Shown: positions 26,522 to 35,518, numbered from the stretch's first letter. The stretch: 63,672 nucleotides of DNA from Roseivirga sp. (GCA_029262895.1 JAJCYM010000031.1:1-63672); one strand, 5' to 3'. Made by a program: numbers and translations. Notes: generated by a model from the sequence alone, not told the origin.

Positions 26522-27577
26522 TCAGGTCTGTACTTTACGTACAACTGCATAGATTTTTAAACTTTCCTGCTTGCCTCTCAACATCTCCTCTCCCATCAAT
26601 TCAATGTCAAAGATTCCATTGGAATTTAAGTGGCGATGGAAATTCTCTGAAATCAACAAGGTCTGATTAAAGTCATTGCACTTGTCCTGAATTCTGGCTG
26701 CTATATTCATGGTATCGCCATGATAAGCAATTTCCTTTTTGATCTCCCCCACTTCAGCGGTGGTCACCTCTCCCAGATTAATACCAGCCTTAAACTTGGG
26801 AACGATACCGTATTTTTCTTTATAAACTTCCGCGCGCTTTTGAATTTGATCCTCGAAAGCCCAAAAAGCCCTTAAACATTGAACCATGACCATATTATCT
26901 GTTACCTTCCAGCTCAGTACAGCTTCATCTCCCACATACTGATATACCTCTGCATCGAACCTTTCAACCACATGAAGGTCGTAAAAGCAATCTTGGAGAA
27001 AGCGGCTATACTTAATATGTCCCAGCTCTTCCGCAATAGTTGTTGACCCTTTTAAATCCACAAACATAAAAACCCGATTTTCCACTCTGGGCGAATAAAA
27101 ATCACCACGGACAAAACGCCAGAGATTGCCTTTGCCCAGCAATAAATTTACCTGACGGATACTTGCCATAATAAAGTTGACAAGAATTGAATAAAGGAAG
27201 GTTAGTATGGCATTTGCATTGGAGACAAATTCACCAAACGTTGTAGGCCGATCAAATCCCACCACGTTTTTAAAGAATTGGAAGGCGACTACAAATAGGA
27301 CTCCCATTATCAATGCGTTGATCATCAGACCAAGCAAAGACAGCTTCCACATTGGAATTCTTCTCAGTAAATAACGTTCGAATTTAATCTGAGTAATACC
27401 AAATAAAAGTCCTGCCAAGGGTCCAAAAATCATGACCATCCTAATATTGTCTCTTAGCTCTGGGGTAGCAGGCACATCTGCAGTAACACCATAGTTCCTT
27501 ACAATGCTCCAGAATATAAGTGCAGTGATCCAACCTAAAACAAAATCTCTTAATGTGCGGAGTTCTGAGCGATGCAT
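26522..27577 (-). CDS. Membrane-anchored class III adenylate/guanylate cyclase
   Basis: A 351-residue protein with four N-terminal membrane helices (about 10-28, 43-60, 75-102, 118-145) and a C-terminal class III nucleotide cyclase domain (about 165-345). The catalytic core shows FMFVDLKGST (first metal-binding Asp), YQYVGDEAVLSW (second metal Asp), GINLGEVTTAEVG and GDTMNIAARIQ. The residues after GDTMNIAAR resemble those of adenylate cyclases of the bacterial type, so cAMP is the likely product. The gene stands alone; no cAMP receptor is nearby. Confidence 0.9.
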   Translation of the reverse strand: MHRSELRTLRDFVLGWITALIFWSIVRNYGVTADVPATPELRDNIRMVMIFGPLAGLLFGITQIKFERYLLRRIPMWKLSLLGLMINALIMGVLFVVAFQFFKNVVGFDRPTTFGEFVSNANAILTFLYSILVNFIMASIRQVNLLLGKGNLWRFVRGDFYSPRVENRVFMFVDLKGSTTIAEELGHIKYSRFLQDCFYDLHVVERFDAEVYQYVGDEAVLSWKVTDNMVMVQCLRAFWAFEDQIQKRAEVYKEKYGIVPKFKAGINLGEVTTAEVGEIKKEIAYHGDTMNIAARIQDKCNDFNQTLLISENFHRHLNSNGIFDIELMGEEMLRGKQESLKIYAVVRKVQT

Positions 27578-27681
27578 AAAAAAATGTATGTCGCAAGTTA
27601 AGGAGATATTTCAAGTCATCTCACATAGATTCTGAAGGACTACAGGTTCTTCCCTTGATCAGTTATGCCAGAAAGAGTTCT

Positions 27682-28212
27682 TCAACAAGAGCACTCTCCA
27701 CAACCGTGCTCAAGCACCAAATGGCCACAGTATTCCGTAAATAATTCCTTAAGCATTTTACGCCCTCTTTGCACCCTCGATTTAAGGCCGGACTCACTCA
27801 TATTATATTGGACAGCCAACTGCTTTTGAGGTATGCCCTTGAGTTCATAGGCGGCAAGAGGAATGGCATACTTTTCCGGAAGCTTATCGATCAACGAAGG
27901 CACACATTCTCCCAGCTGCTGATTCAAATCAGATTCCTCGACTTCGGAAAGCGTTAAGGGAAGTTCTTCAGATTGCCTTTTTTGTTTGTCTCTGAAATAA
28001 TCAATAATCGTATTTCTAGCAATCGTAATCAACCAGGCTTCTGTATTTCTAATTCCGTCTACCTTGTCGCAATTGTCATAGATTTTCATCATAACAAGGC
28101 TCAGCAATTCTTCGCTATCCAGCGGATCTTGAACCTTACTTTTTATAAATCGAGTCAGAATATTCCTGTACTCCTGAAATACCGGTGCCACCAATTGGCA
28201 GTTTGGATTCAT
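27682..28212 (-). CDS. sigZ: RNA polymerase sigma factor, SigZ-like, with cysteine-rich C-terminus
   Basis: A 176-residue sigma-70 family ECF-type factor. Region 2 (about 10-75, with LDSEELLSLVMMKIYDN and AWLITIARNTIIDYFRD) and region 4 (about 110-160, IPQKQLAVQYNMSESGLKSR) are intact. After region 4 a short tail contains Cys162, Cys171, Cys174 and Cys176 (YCGHL and GCGECSC), a feature of the SigZ group and a plausible metal or metalloid binding site. No anti-sigma factor gene is adjacent, so the tail itself may sense. The ArsI/CadI-like gene lies 157 bases upstream in the same direction. Confidence 0.85.
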   Translation of the reverse strand: MNPNCQLVAPVFQEYRNILTRFIKSKVQDPLDSEELLSLVMMKIYDNCDKVDGIRNTEAWLITIARNTIIDYFRDKQKRQSEELPLTLSEVEESDLNQQLGECVPSLIDKLPEKYAIPLAAYELKGIPQKQLAVQYNMSESGLKSRVQRGRKMLKELFTEYCGHLVLEHGCGECSC

Positions 28213-28288
28213 GGCGATTTAATTAAGAATTTCATTTTTTGATTTGACCATCAATAAACTGTTAAAACGGTTTATGCAAAGGGTTCGA

Positions 28289-28322
28289 TTTATAACTCGG
28301 GATTTGAACCCCGAGTTATAAA
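28289..28322. terminator. Strong hairpin between ArsI/CadI-like and sigZ genes
   Basis: A perfect 13-bp stem, TTTATAACTCGGG (28289-28301) with CCCGAGTTATAAA (28310-28322), around an 8-base loop. It lies between two minus-strand genes. There is no clear T tract on the minus strand, so it may be a weak terminator, a processing site or a protein-binding palindrome. Confidence 0.55.
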
Positions 28323-28369
28323 AGTCTCTTAACTTCTGAATGGTTTTAACCTTTTTCTTCAAAATACCT

Positions 28370-28786
28370 TTAAGCTGCACAGCAATTATCATCACAACAG
28401 TCAGCCTCTGCTGTTTTGTTCACTTTGGACTCTCCATAAGTGTAAAAAGCTTCCCACTCTACATTCTGAGGATCTTTTACCCAAGATTTTTCAGATTGGG
28501 CATAACAACAGACAGTATGACCTTCTTCTAACATTTGGGCATCAGCCTTCTCGATATTCGAATAGATCTCTTTTAGTTCAGCTTCATTTTCAGCCTGGAT
28601 GCCGAGGTGTCTTACTCCTACCTCATGTCCACCCAATGAAATGGAGAAATTAACCCTTGGGTCATCTAACATCCATTTGGCATAGTCTTCTTTTTTGACC
28701 GTGGGCTCAGTATTGAATAGTGCCCTGTAGAAATTGACCGACTCGTCTACATTGTTTACGTGGAGGTTTACGTGTAATCTTTTCAT
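28370..28786 (-). CDS. ArsI/CadI-type VOC-fold protein (putative C-As lyase or metal-induced protein)
   Basis: A 138-residue vicinal-oxygen-chelate protein. Ligand positions His5, His60 and Glu112 of the family fit the visible sequence (RLHVNLHV, VRHLGIQ, VEWEAF). A vicinal Cys93-Cys94 pair in HTVCCYAQ matches the thiol pair that binds trivalent arsenicals in ArsI, which cleaves carbon-arsenic bonds; CadI homologues share the fold. A second cysteine cluster closes the protein (DCCDDNCC). The role in metalloid handling is from family knowledge; no other ars gene is adjacent. It precedes the SigZ-like gene. Confidence 0.87.
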   Translation of the reverse strand: MKRLHVNLHVNNVDESVNFYRALFNTEPTVKKEDYAKWMLDDPRVNFSISLGGHEVGVRHLGIQAENEAELKEIYSNIEKADAQMLEEGHTVCCYAQSEKSWVKDPQNVEWEAFYTYGESKVNKTAEADCCDDNCCAA

Positions 28787-28858
28787 TTGTCTAAGTTTAA
28801 ATTCATCCCGTAGACGGACTAATTCAAAAAAGACGCAAAAAAAGATGAAAATTTGTTT

Positions 28859-31471
28859 CTACTCTATTCTGAGGGTTTCCACTGGATTAGATTTAGCCAC
28901 TCTAAGTGACTGAAAACTTACGGTTGCAAGGGCCATCAGCCATGAGCCTAACCCCACAATAAGGAATACAACAGCTCCAATTGTGATTTTATAGGTATAA
29001 CTGTCTAACCACCCATCCATTAAATAATAGGTAATCGGTACGGCAATAATGAAGGCGATCAAAACCAAAAACGTAAACTTCTTGGATAAAATCATTACAA
29101 TTTGTCCAACTGAAGCGCCTAAAACCTTCCTAATACCCATTTCCTTAAGTCTTTGACGGACTGTGAAGGAGGCTAAACCGAACAAACCCAAGGATGCTAT
29201 AACTATCGCCAAACCGGATAGGACGCTTATCACCTTGGTTAGCTGCTGTTCCGACTGATACATTTGATCTATATGATCATCAAGAAATTCGTATTCAAAA
29301 GGTCGTTGTGGAAAAAGTGTGCTCCATACATTCTGGATCTCCTGGAGCGCAGCGGTGATGTTATCTCCTTCAATCTTGACATTCACTTCACTCCACCCCC
29401 ATTCTTGTCTACTGATAAAGAGTGGTTCTACCTTGAGGTTGAGTTTATTGTAGTTAAAATCCTTAACGACTCCGACAACTGTGCCCAAAGTATCTTCTCC
29501 CCCAAAACTAAATGGCATTCCTAATACTTCTGATCCTGAAGCGGACAATTCCTTTGCCAAAGTTTCATTCACAATGAAGCTTCTGCCCGCCACATCCATT
29601 GCGAAATCTTTATTCAATTCCCTCCCTTCAATCATCTCCATGTCATAGAAGTCCATGAAATTGTAATCAACTGCCACAAACGAACTCGAACCCTCAATTA
29701 AGGCCGTATCCGCTCTATATTGCATACTAGTTTGGTGCAAATTGTTCCCGAGTCGCTGAGTAGTTGCTGTAACATCTACCACATTGGGTTGATTCTTTAA
29801 TTCAGTTGTCAGAATGTCGTATTTTTCATTGGTATCACTGAACATGTTCATGACAACAGTAAGTTCCTTTTCAAAGCCCAGATCAAGGTTTTGCATAAAA
29901 TTCAATTGGCGTGTAGCTACTGTAGTACCAATAATGATAGCTATAGCAACAGCATATTGAAATACCACAAGCACATTTCTAAAAAGGGATTTATTCCCAG
30001 CCCCTCCACTTCCCTTAAGGGCTGAAACTGTATTGAAGCGCGCCATGAATAATGCTGGATAAACACCCGACATTAAGCCGATGATTATGGTGACACCTAA
30101 GATTATTCCAAGGTTAATTGGTTCAAAAAAGAGCATCAAGCTTAAGTCCCTATCTATGATATTGGTTAAGCTCTTGATTGAAGCAAAACAGAGCCCAAGG
30201 GCAACGAGCAGGGAGATCAACGTCAATAGTACTGACTCAACCATAAATTGCCCGGTAATTTGTGTTTTAAATGCACCTATGGATTTCCTAACACCGACTT
30301 CTCGCGAGCGAGTTGCAGCTCTCGCAGTAGACAAGTTCATAAAGTTGATACTCGCAATTAAAAGCACGAAAAAAGCCAAAATCAAAAAAACTTTGACTGA
30401 GCTCTGGGCAAATTTTTTGTGGTTGTTATAGTCATGTGTAATGTCCATTGAACCTAAGTGAACATCACTGAGAGGCTGTAGAAATAACTCATAATACTCC
30501 AGGGCCTCTTCATCCATATACCGGACGAGAAAGTCATCAAACTTAGCCTCCAGTGCCTCTATATCCACATTATTGGCAAGTTGCACATAGGTATTGAGGT
30601 AATTCCCGCCCCATCCGTTTTGTCTTCGTTCATCGTCCCAGGCCCTAAGGCTAATCAAGGCATCAAATTGCAAATGAGAATTATCGGGTACATCCTCGAA
30701 AACTCCGGTAACCTTGAATTTGAAGTCATCCGTTGGTAGATCAATGAGTTGTCCGATTGGATCTGCATCACCAAACAATCTCTTGGCGTTGCTCTCAGAA
30801 ATTAGCACATCACCAAGGTCTTGAAACGCTTCTTCCTTATTTCCTCTTATTAAAGGAAAGTCGAACATCTCCAGAAATGAGGTATCGACTCGAACAGCAT
30901 TCTTAAAATAGTGTTGCTTATTCTCAACCTCTATTAAGGTCCGTCCCATCGTCCAGTACCGAGTGAAATTTACAATTTCCGGATAGTCGTTGAGCAAATT
31001 AGGTCCCATCGGGTACATGGAAAGCGCAACTTTCTGGGCAGAAACAGCGCCAAATGTCTGCACTTCGTCAAGCCGATAGATATTTGACTTCTTTTCGTGA
31101 AAGCCATCAAAACTAAGCTCGTTGTTCACAAAGAGTAAAATCAGAAGGCAGGAAGCCATACCGAGCGCCAAACCAAAAATATTGATGAATGAATAACCCT
31201 TGTATTTCGATAGGTTTCTAAATGAGATTTTTAAATAATTCTTATACATGACCAGTGGATTAAAATATTTGAGTTTTCTTCTTAAATGGATATTTCTGAA
31301 TGAAAGTAGTACCGTAATAAAGTATCGTGATTTGGCCTTAGCAAGACCATGAGCTTCAATGTTATCATGAAAAAGCTCAGTCAAGTCTCCATCCACATCA
31401 TCAAACAAATCTTCTGAAATAAGCCATCTCAGAAGTCTTCTTGAATATTTGGGAGGATTAGTCAAATTCAT
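28859..31471 (-). CDS. FtsX/MacB-type permease with PadR-associated prefix domain (operon A)
   Basis: An 870-residue ABC-transporter permease without its own ATPase. A soluble prefix (about 1-90; FDDVDGDLTELFHDNIEA) precedes the first membrane helix of a MacB-type unit (MYKNYLKISFRNLSKYKGYS ... FGLALGMASCLLILLFV). A periplasmic domain and three FtsX helices follow (FMNLSTARAATRSREVGVRK), and the whole unit is repeated, ending ASLGLFGLASFTVRQRLKEM...GIRKVLGAS and SNPVETLRIE. The start overlaps the PadR stop codon as ATGA, so translation is coupled. Substrate unknown; tripartite peptide export and lipoprotein-complex roles are known for relatives. Confidence 0.92.
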   Translation of the reverse strand: MNLTNPPKYSRRLLRWLISEDLFDDVDGDLTELFHDNIEAHGLAKAKSRYFITVLLSFRNIHLRRKLKYFNPLVMYKNYLKISFRNLSKYKGYSFINIFGLALGMASCLLILLFVNNELSFDGFHEKKSNIYRLDEVQTFGAVSAQKVALSMYPMGPNLLNDYPEIVNFTRYWTMGRTLIEVENKQHYFKNAVRVDTSFLEMFDFPLIRGNKEEAFQDLGDVLISESNAKRLFGDADPIGQLIDLPTDDFKFKVTGVFEDVPDNSHLQFDALISLRAWDDERRQNGWGGNYLNTYVQLANNVDIEALEAKFDDFLVRYMDEEALEYYELFLQPLSDVHLGSMDITHDYNNHKKFAQSSVKVFLILAFFVLLIASINFMNLSTARAATRSREVGVRKSIGAFKTQITGQFMVESVLLTLISLLVALGLCFASIKSLTNIIDRDLSLMLFFEPINLGIILGVTIIIGLMSGVYPALFMARFNTVSALKGSGGAGNKSLFRNVLVVFQYAVAIAIIIGTTVATRQLNFMQNLDLGFEKELTVVMNMFSDTNEKYDILTTELKNQPNVVDVTATTQRLGNNLHQTSMQYRADTALIEGSSSFVAVDYNFMDFYDMEMIEGRELNKDFAMDVAGRSFIVNETLAKELSASGSEVLGMPFSFGGEDTLGTVVGVVKDFNYNKLNLKVEPLFISRQEWGWSEVNVKIEGDNITAALQEIQNVWSTLFPQRPFEYEFLDDHIDQMYQSEQQLTKVISVLSGLAIVIASLGLFGLASFTVRQRLKEMGIRKVLGASVGQIVMILSKKFTFLVLIAFIIAVPITYYLMDGWLDSYTYKITIGAVVFLIVGLGSWLMALATVSFQSLRVAKSNPVETLRIE

Positions 31472-31851
31472 TTAGAGGTGGGTATTTGCTGGAAAGAACT
31501 CCAAAATGACTCCCGAATCCCTTTCGATTCCTGTAACAAATTAGGGAGCACGTTCCAAAATGACTCACGGGTTTGCTTAGATTCTCGCAGCATGCTGAGC
31601 CCATGGTTGGTCACCTTAAATAATCGTTTGTTCTTACCGCCTCGCTTTGCTGTTGCTCCTCCCCTTGACGATTCAACAAAGCCTTTATCTTCCATTCGAT
31701 AAAGGGCAGTATGAATAGCTGAAACATTGGCGAATCGTTCAACACGATCTTGTAGTTCAGCCTGAATGGAAACGGCATAGGCGTTCTCACCTAATGTGGC
31801 GACAGCCAGCAATACCAATTCCTCAAATTCTCCTAGATGTATTCCTTTCAT
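31468..31851 (-). CDS. PadR-family regulator (operon A)
   Basis: A 127-residue winged-helix repressor of the PadR family. The conserved start MKGIHLGEFEELVLLAVATL and the wing region GGATAKRGGKNKRLFKVTNHG are shared with the PadR proteins at 41818 and 50295. The C-terminus has an internal duplication (RESFWNVLPNLLQESKG then RESFWSSFQQIP). It should repress its own operon by binding the AT-rich sites just upstream (31870-31924). Its stop codon overlaps the permease start. Confidence 0.92.
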   Translation of the reverse strand: MKGIHLGEFEELVLLAVATLGENAYAVSIQAELQDRVERFANVSAIHTALYRMEDKGFVESSRGGATAKRGGKNKRLFKVTNHGLSMLRESKQTRESFWNVLPNLLQESKGIRESFWSSFQQIPTSK

Positions 31852-31869
31852 GCTTCAAAGAAAGTAATA

Positions 31870-31924
31870 TTCATAACAATTGTAAATATTATCAACACTA
31901 TTTTCATAACATTTGTAAATAATA
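31870..31924. promoter_or_regulatory. Probable PadR operator: two direct repeats 33 bp apart
   Basis: Two copies of a 22-bp sequence, beginning TTCATAACA and continuing TTGTAAATA, start at 31870 and 31903. They differ at two positions and lie exactly 33 bases apart, about three helical turns. They begin about 20 bases upstream of the PadR start codon. Each contains an ACAnnTGT-like dyad, the form PadR proteins commonly bind. Confidence 0.6.
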
Positions 31925-32105
31925 GACTCAACTTGTCTCAATTCGTTACACCTCTCAAAAAAATACTTACCGAAAAAGATTGTCAAAACTGCCCATTTGA
32001 GGATATTCGGCTATCCTGAAAGAGTCATAGCCTATCTGGAATAAAAAAATTCCCGCCACATTACTGAGACAGGAATTAAACCAAAACAAAATTTCAATCC
32101 AGAGA

Positions 32106-32576
32106 TTAAAGACTATTTCTCAACTTTTTCCAGTTTTGAATTGCCTTGCTTTCCATCCCCTTTTCATCCTTCAGCCAAAGCTCTTTTGCATCTACCTCCA
32201 GATCATAAAGAAATAGGAAGAGCTTACCATCTGTAACCAGAAACTTATTTGGATCAGTCCTGAATTTGGCATTTACCGCCACTCCGGTAGCACACCATCC
32301 ACCAAATTGTGGTAGGTACTTTGTAGGGTTTTTGTCAAATAAACCCTTTTGCTCAGCACTGATAAAATAGTAGGCTAATCCATCATGCGTTGACTTAAAT
32401 TGTTTGGATCCACGTTGGGCCAAACCCAATTCAATATATGAGACTGCACTAAAGCCGCTTAGGGCAATCTTGCTATCATCAATGTTGTATTTCATTTTGA
32501 TGTCTTGCGCTTTACCAGAAAAGTTCAGCATGCTTAACATGGCAACCAATACAAATGTGCTTTTAACTACTCTCAT
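32106..32576 (-). CDS. Exported YHS-domain protein
   Basis: A 156-residue protein with a signal peptide (MRVVKSTFVLVAMLSMLNFSGKAQ) and a YHS-type domain covering most of the rest (IALSGFSAVSYIELGLAQRG; YYFISAEQKGLFDKNPTKYLPQFGGWCATGVA). The single Cys in GGWCATG is typical of this exported YHS group, which is found beside redox or metal proteins and whose function is not established. It is 13 bases downstream of the NTF2-like gene and probably in one operon with it. Confidence 0.85.
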   Translation of the reverse strand: MRVVKSTFVLVAMLSMLNFSGKAQDIKMKYNIDDSKIALSGFSAVSYIELGLAQRGSKQFKSTHDGLAYYFISAEQKGLFDKNPTKYLPQFGGWCATGVAVNAKFRTDPNKFLVTDGKLFLFLYDLEVDAKELWLKDEKGMESKAIQNWKKLRNSL

Positions 32577-32589
32577 ACCTTTGCAATAA

Positions 32590-32937
32590 TTAGTTCTGGA
32601 AGTATTGTTCGTTAGTCACTTGACCGTTTTTCCAAACTCTTCTAATCACTTCGTGCCAAAGAATTTTGCTACCGTCTTTCATATCAAAATCAAACGTAAA
32701 TTCCGACATGGATACGTTTTCCCCTACCGCAGAATTGTGTAACGTGATTCCGTTGACAGCCGCTATTGATCCAACAAAACCGCTTAGTTTGTTAACCATA
32801 GCTGCTTTATCTGACGTTATCGTTCCATCTACGTCTTTCGTTCCGGCATCCTCTGCTACGAATTTCTCAATTGCTTCAACAATCAGCCCTTGGCAAACCA
32901 TTGAATCCATTTCTGATGCTAAATCTGTTATTTGCAT
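32590..32937 (-). CDS. NTF2/SnoaL-like small protein
   Basis: A 115-residue cytosolic protein with the cone-shaped NTF2-like fold inferred from its order of helices and strands (VCQGLIVEAIEKFVAEDAG, then FTFDFDMKDGSKILWHEVIRRVW). Such proteins are isomerases, cyclases or ligand carriers; the role here is unknown. It lies between the tandem-AraC regulator (78 bases upstream) and the YHS gene. Confidence 0.8.
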   Translation of the reverse strand: MQITDLASEMDSMVCQGLIVEAIEKFVAEDAGTKDVDGTITSDKAAMVNKLSGFVGSIAAVNGITLHNSAVGENVSMSEFTFDFDMKDGSKILWHEVIRRVWKNGQVTNEQYFQN

Positions 32938-33015
32938 TTCTATCTTCTTAAGTGTTTAATTATTTATATCACAAAAGTAGATTTAGAAAAGGGGCATGTA
33001 GGTACAAGAAATTCG

Positions 33016-34056
33016 CTAGTTCTTGTACATTTTTACTTGATATGCCGAGGGCGATTCGCCAGTATAGTGTTTGAAAAAGGTAGAAAAGTGATTGGCCTCA
33101 GCAAAGCCAAGTTCAAAAGCCGCCTCTTTAACCGTTCCCTGTTCCAAGAGTATTCTGGCGCTATTCAATAATTCCTTACGGATTAAATCTCCAACCGTAC
33201 AGCCAGAGCGCTGTCTCACCTTTCTTGAAAGCGCCTTAGGGCTTAGGTGAATGCGGTCAGCATAAAAGGATGGTGAATGTTCCGTGCGATGGTGGGTTTT
33301 GATTAGATAAAGTAAATCCCTCAGGAACGAGTCAGTAGCATAGAGCTTAAAGTTTTCTCTAAACCTTGACGGTGTGCTATTGGATCTTGATTTAAAAAAA
33401 CGGTTGAAATAAGCAGGGTCTTTAAAACCCATCTCATAAGCTACCTCTTGAATGGGCTGATCCGTTGAAGCTATGGTCCGCTGACTCTTCAAAAGGAGTG
33501 CATTGTTCATAAGTTCTTTTACGGGCATCCCCAACCTTCTTTTTACGGTGGCCTCCAGATGACGAGGCGTATGATCTACATAACCCACCAGTTCTTTTAT
33601 ACTCAAATGCTCACTTATATGCTCATCAATAGACTCTTTGAGATCGAAAATAGCCTCATACTCTCCCGGTTCGGCCTGAAATGGGTTTTGATGAAACCAT
33701 TGGCTTGTGGAAATGTCCAAGATGTCGAGGAAATCACTTGAGAACAGGTGATCAAAGATATCCTGCCTCTCTTCCGTAAACTTAACATAACCCAGTGAGA
33801 TCAAATGCTGGAAGAGCACTCTGAATTCTTTGGATCTGGATATGGTTGCATTTGGAAAAGTCAGTTTACCAACTTGGAAGTCACCATAGATAAACTTGAC
33901 ATATTGCTCAGGAGATAGGAAGATGAGCTTATCTTCCAAATCAGAATAGACTTTAAAATCAACTTCAATCAGACCTGTGCCAGACTTAATCCAGATCAAT
34001 ACATGCTCATTGCATTTTACTATCTCTTGGTTTTGTGGCGTTAAAAATTGAAGCAT
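33016..34056 (-). CDS. AraC-family regulator with two tandem DNA-binding domains
   Basis: A 346-residue regulator. An N-terminal ligand-like domain (1-130) is followed by two AraC-type double helix-turn-helix units, at about 140-235 (SIKELVGYVDHTPRHLEA; IQEVAYEMGFKDPAYFNRFF) and 247-343 (SPSFYADRIHLSPKALSR; VKEAAFELGFAEANHFSTFF). Each unit looks complete, including the conserved GF-D/E-x-x-(H/Y)F segment. AraC proteins normally have one. It heads the YHS/NTF2 operon and is divergent from another AraC gene at 34131. Confidence 0.88.
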   Translation of the reverse strand: MLQFLTPQNQEIVKCNEHVLIWIKSGTGLIEVDFKVYSDLEDKLIFLSPEQYVKFIYGDFQVGKLTFPNATISRSKEFRVLFQHLISLGYVKFTEERQDIFDHLFSSDFLDILDISTSQWFHQNPFQAEPGEYEAIFDLKESIDEHISEHLSIKELVGYVDHTPRHLEATVKRRLGMPVKELMNNALLLKSQRTIASTDQPIQEVAYEMGFKDPAYFNRFFKSRSNSTPSRFRENFKLYATDSFLRDLLYLIKTHHRTEHSPSFYADRIHLSPKALSRKVRQRSGCTVGDLIRKELLNSARILLEQGTVKEAAFELGFAEANHFSTFFKHYTGESPSAYQVKMYKN

Positions 34057-34130
34057 GTGCTGAAATTCTTATAACCAACATCAAACTACTGCCATGAGTT
34101 CATAAATTGGGGCTGCATTAACCTTGAGCA

Positions 34131-34940
34131 ATGATCTACGAAAGAATAGCCGCTGATCCGGCTCTTAGCGAATTTATTGATTGCTACTGGCTTATCGACA
34201 GCCAGGGAGATAAGACTATTGAAATTCAAAAAATCATCCCTGATGGATTTCCTGAACTGATATTTCATTACGGTGATCCTTATAAAATTAATATCAATGG
34301 CTCCTGGGAAAATCAACCCCTTTACCTACTTGCTGGCCAGATAAGAAATCATTTTTACCTGGAAAACACCGGAGCTTCCGGAATGATTGGTATTAAATTC
34401 AAACCAGCCGCGCTTTCTCTACTCTTCGACCTCGACTTTTCTCTCTTTACGGATAAAGTTATCCCTTTGGAATCAGTGCTATCTGAGCAATGCAATCAGA
34501 TACTACAAGTAGCCCCCTGCCTTGAAAACAAAGCAAACTTTATCTCAAATTTTGAAGGATTCTTGAAAAGGGCCGCTGCCAGCTTTGATAGTAGTAAATC
34601 TAACATTGCCAAGGCTACAGCGCTCATATCTGAAACTCACGGACTCATGGCAATCAGCAAACTTTGCCAACAATTGAATAAAAGCGAAAGGCAATTAGAA
34701 CGGTTGTTTTCACGACATATAGGGCTTAGCCCTAAGTTCTATTCTCGCATTATTCGCCTGGCCCATATTTTTGACCTCATGCAGGCCAAGGACAACTCCT
34801 GGAGTGATTTAGTCTACAAATCAGGCTTCTACGATCAATCTCACTTTATCAAGAATTTCAAAGAATTCACAGGAGAAGACCCCTCTTCTTATGGTTTCGA
34901 TGAAAAGAACATGGCCAATTTTCATCTGAAAAAATCCTGA
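34131..34940 (+). CDS. AraC-family regulator with DUF6597-like N-terminal domain
   Basis: A 269-residue transcriptional regulator. The N-terminal half (FIDCYWLIDSQG; IPDGFPELIFHYGDPY; GIKFKPAALSLLF) matches the DUF6597 domain that pairs with AraC domains. The DNA-binding part is at about 160-260 (MAISKLCQQLNKSERQLER; WSDLVYKSGFYDQSHFIKNF). Its start faces the tandem-AraC gene across a 74-bp region. The next gene (DUF6265) begins 61 bases downstream. Confidence 0.9.
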   Translation: MIYERIAADPALSEFIDCYWLIDSQGDKTIEIQKIIPDGFPELIFHYGDPYKININGSWENQPLYLLAGQIRNHFYLENTGASGMIGIKFKPAALSLLFDLDFSLFTDKVIPLESVLSEQCNQILQVAPCLENKANFISNFEGFLKRAAASFDSSKSNIAKATALISETHGLMAISKLCQQLNKSERQLERLFSRHIGLSPKFYSRIIRLAHIFDLMQAKDNSWSDLVYKSGFYDQSHFIKNFKEFTGEDPSSYGFDEKNMANFHLKKS

Positions 34941-35001
34941 TGTCGGATTTTTACAATACAGAGTTTTTGGCAGTTGATATCTTTAGGAAAAATCACACCG
35001 T

Positions 35002-35475
35002 ATGAAGATTTATCCATTTCTAATTTTACTCTTATTTAGTCTTTCTTGTGCAGCTCAGGACAAGATTTCAAAACAGACCAAGGAAGACTTTCAACGTCTT
35101 GAGTGGATATTGAATAAATGGGAAAGGACTAATGTTCGACCAGGTAATACCGCCTTTGAAACCTGGAGCCGTGACTCAAAGTATCTGTTTACCGGAATGG
35201 GCGTTTCTCTAAAAGGGTCTGACACCACTTTTGTAGAACAACTACGCATTGAAATCAAAGAGGATAAAATTTACTACGTGGCCGATGTCAGGGAAAACGC
35301 TACTCCTACTTATTTTCACATGACTAAAATCACTGAAAACGGGTTTGTAAGTGAAAACCCTGATCATGACTTCCCTAAGATGATTAGCTACAGTTTAGAA
35401 GGTGATGACCTTACCGCTATTATCTCAGATGGCGGTGACAAAAAGATGGGTTTCATCTTCAAAAGAAAACCGTAA
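35002..35475 (+). CDS. Exported DUF6265-family protein
   Basis: A 157-residue exported protein with a lipoprotein-like or signal sequence (MKIYPFLILLLFSLSCAAQ; Cys16 could be lipidated). The mature part is a lipocalin-like beta domain with FTGMGVSLKGSDT and the DUF6265 hallmark NPDHDFPKMISY. Function unknown. It probably shares a transcript with the upstream AraC gene. Confidence 0.85.
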   Translation: MKIYPFLILLLFSLSCAAQDKISKQTKEDFQRLEWILNKWERTNVRPGNTAFETWSRDSKYLFTGMGVSLKGSDTTFVEQLRIEIKEDKIYYVADVRENATPTYFHMTKITENGFVSENPDHDFPKMISYSLEGDDLTAIISDGGDKKMGFIFKRKP

Positions 35476-35518
35476 TTCCCTGCAACCCTTTTGACTGATT
35501 TTCCATCTATTTGCATAG

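Noticed and set aside
31870-31924. Two repeats of 22 bp as a possible CRISPR start.
   Set aside because: Only two copies, spacer length 11, in a promoter position, and no cas genes.
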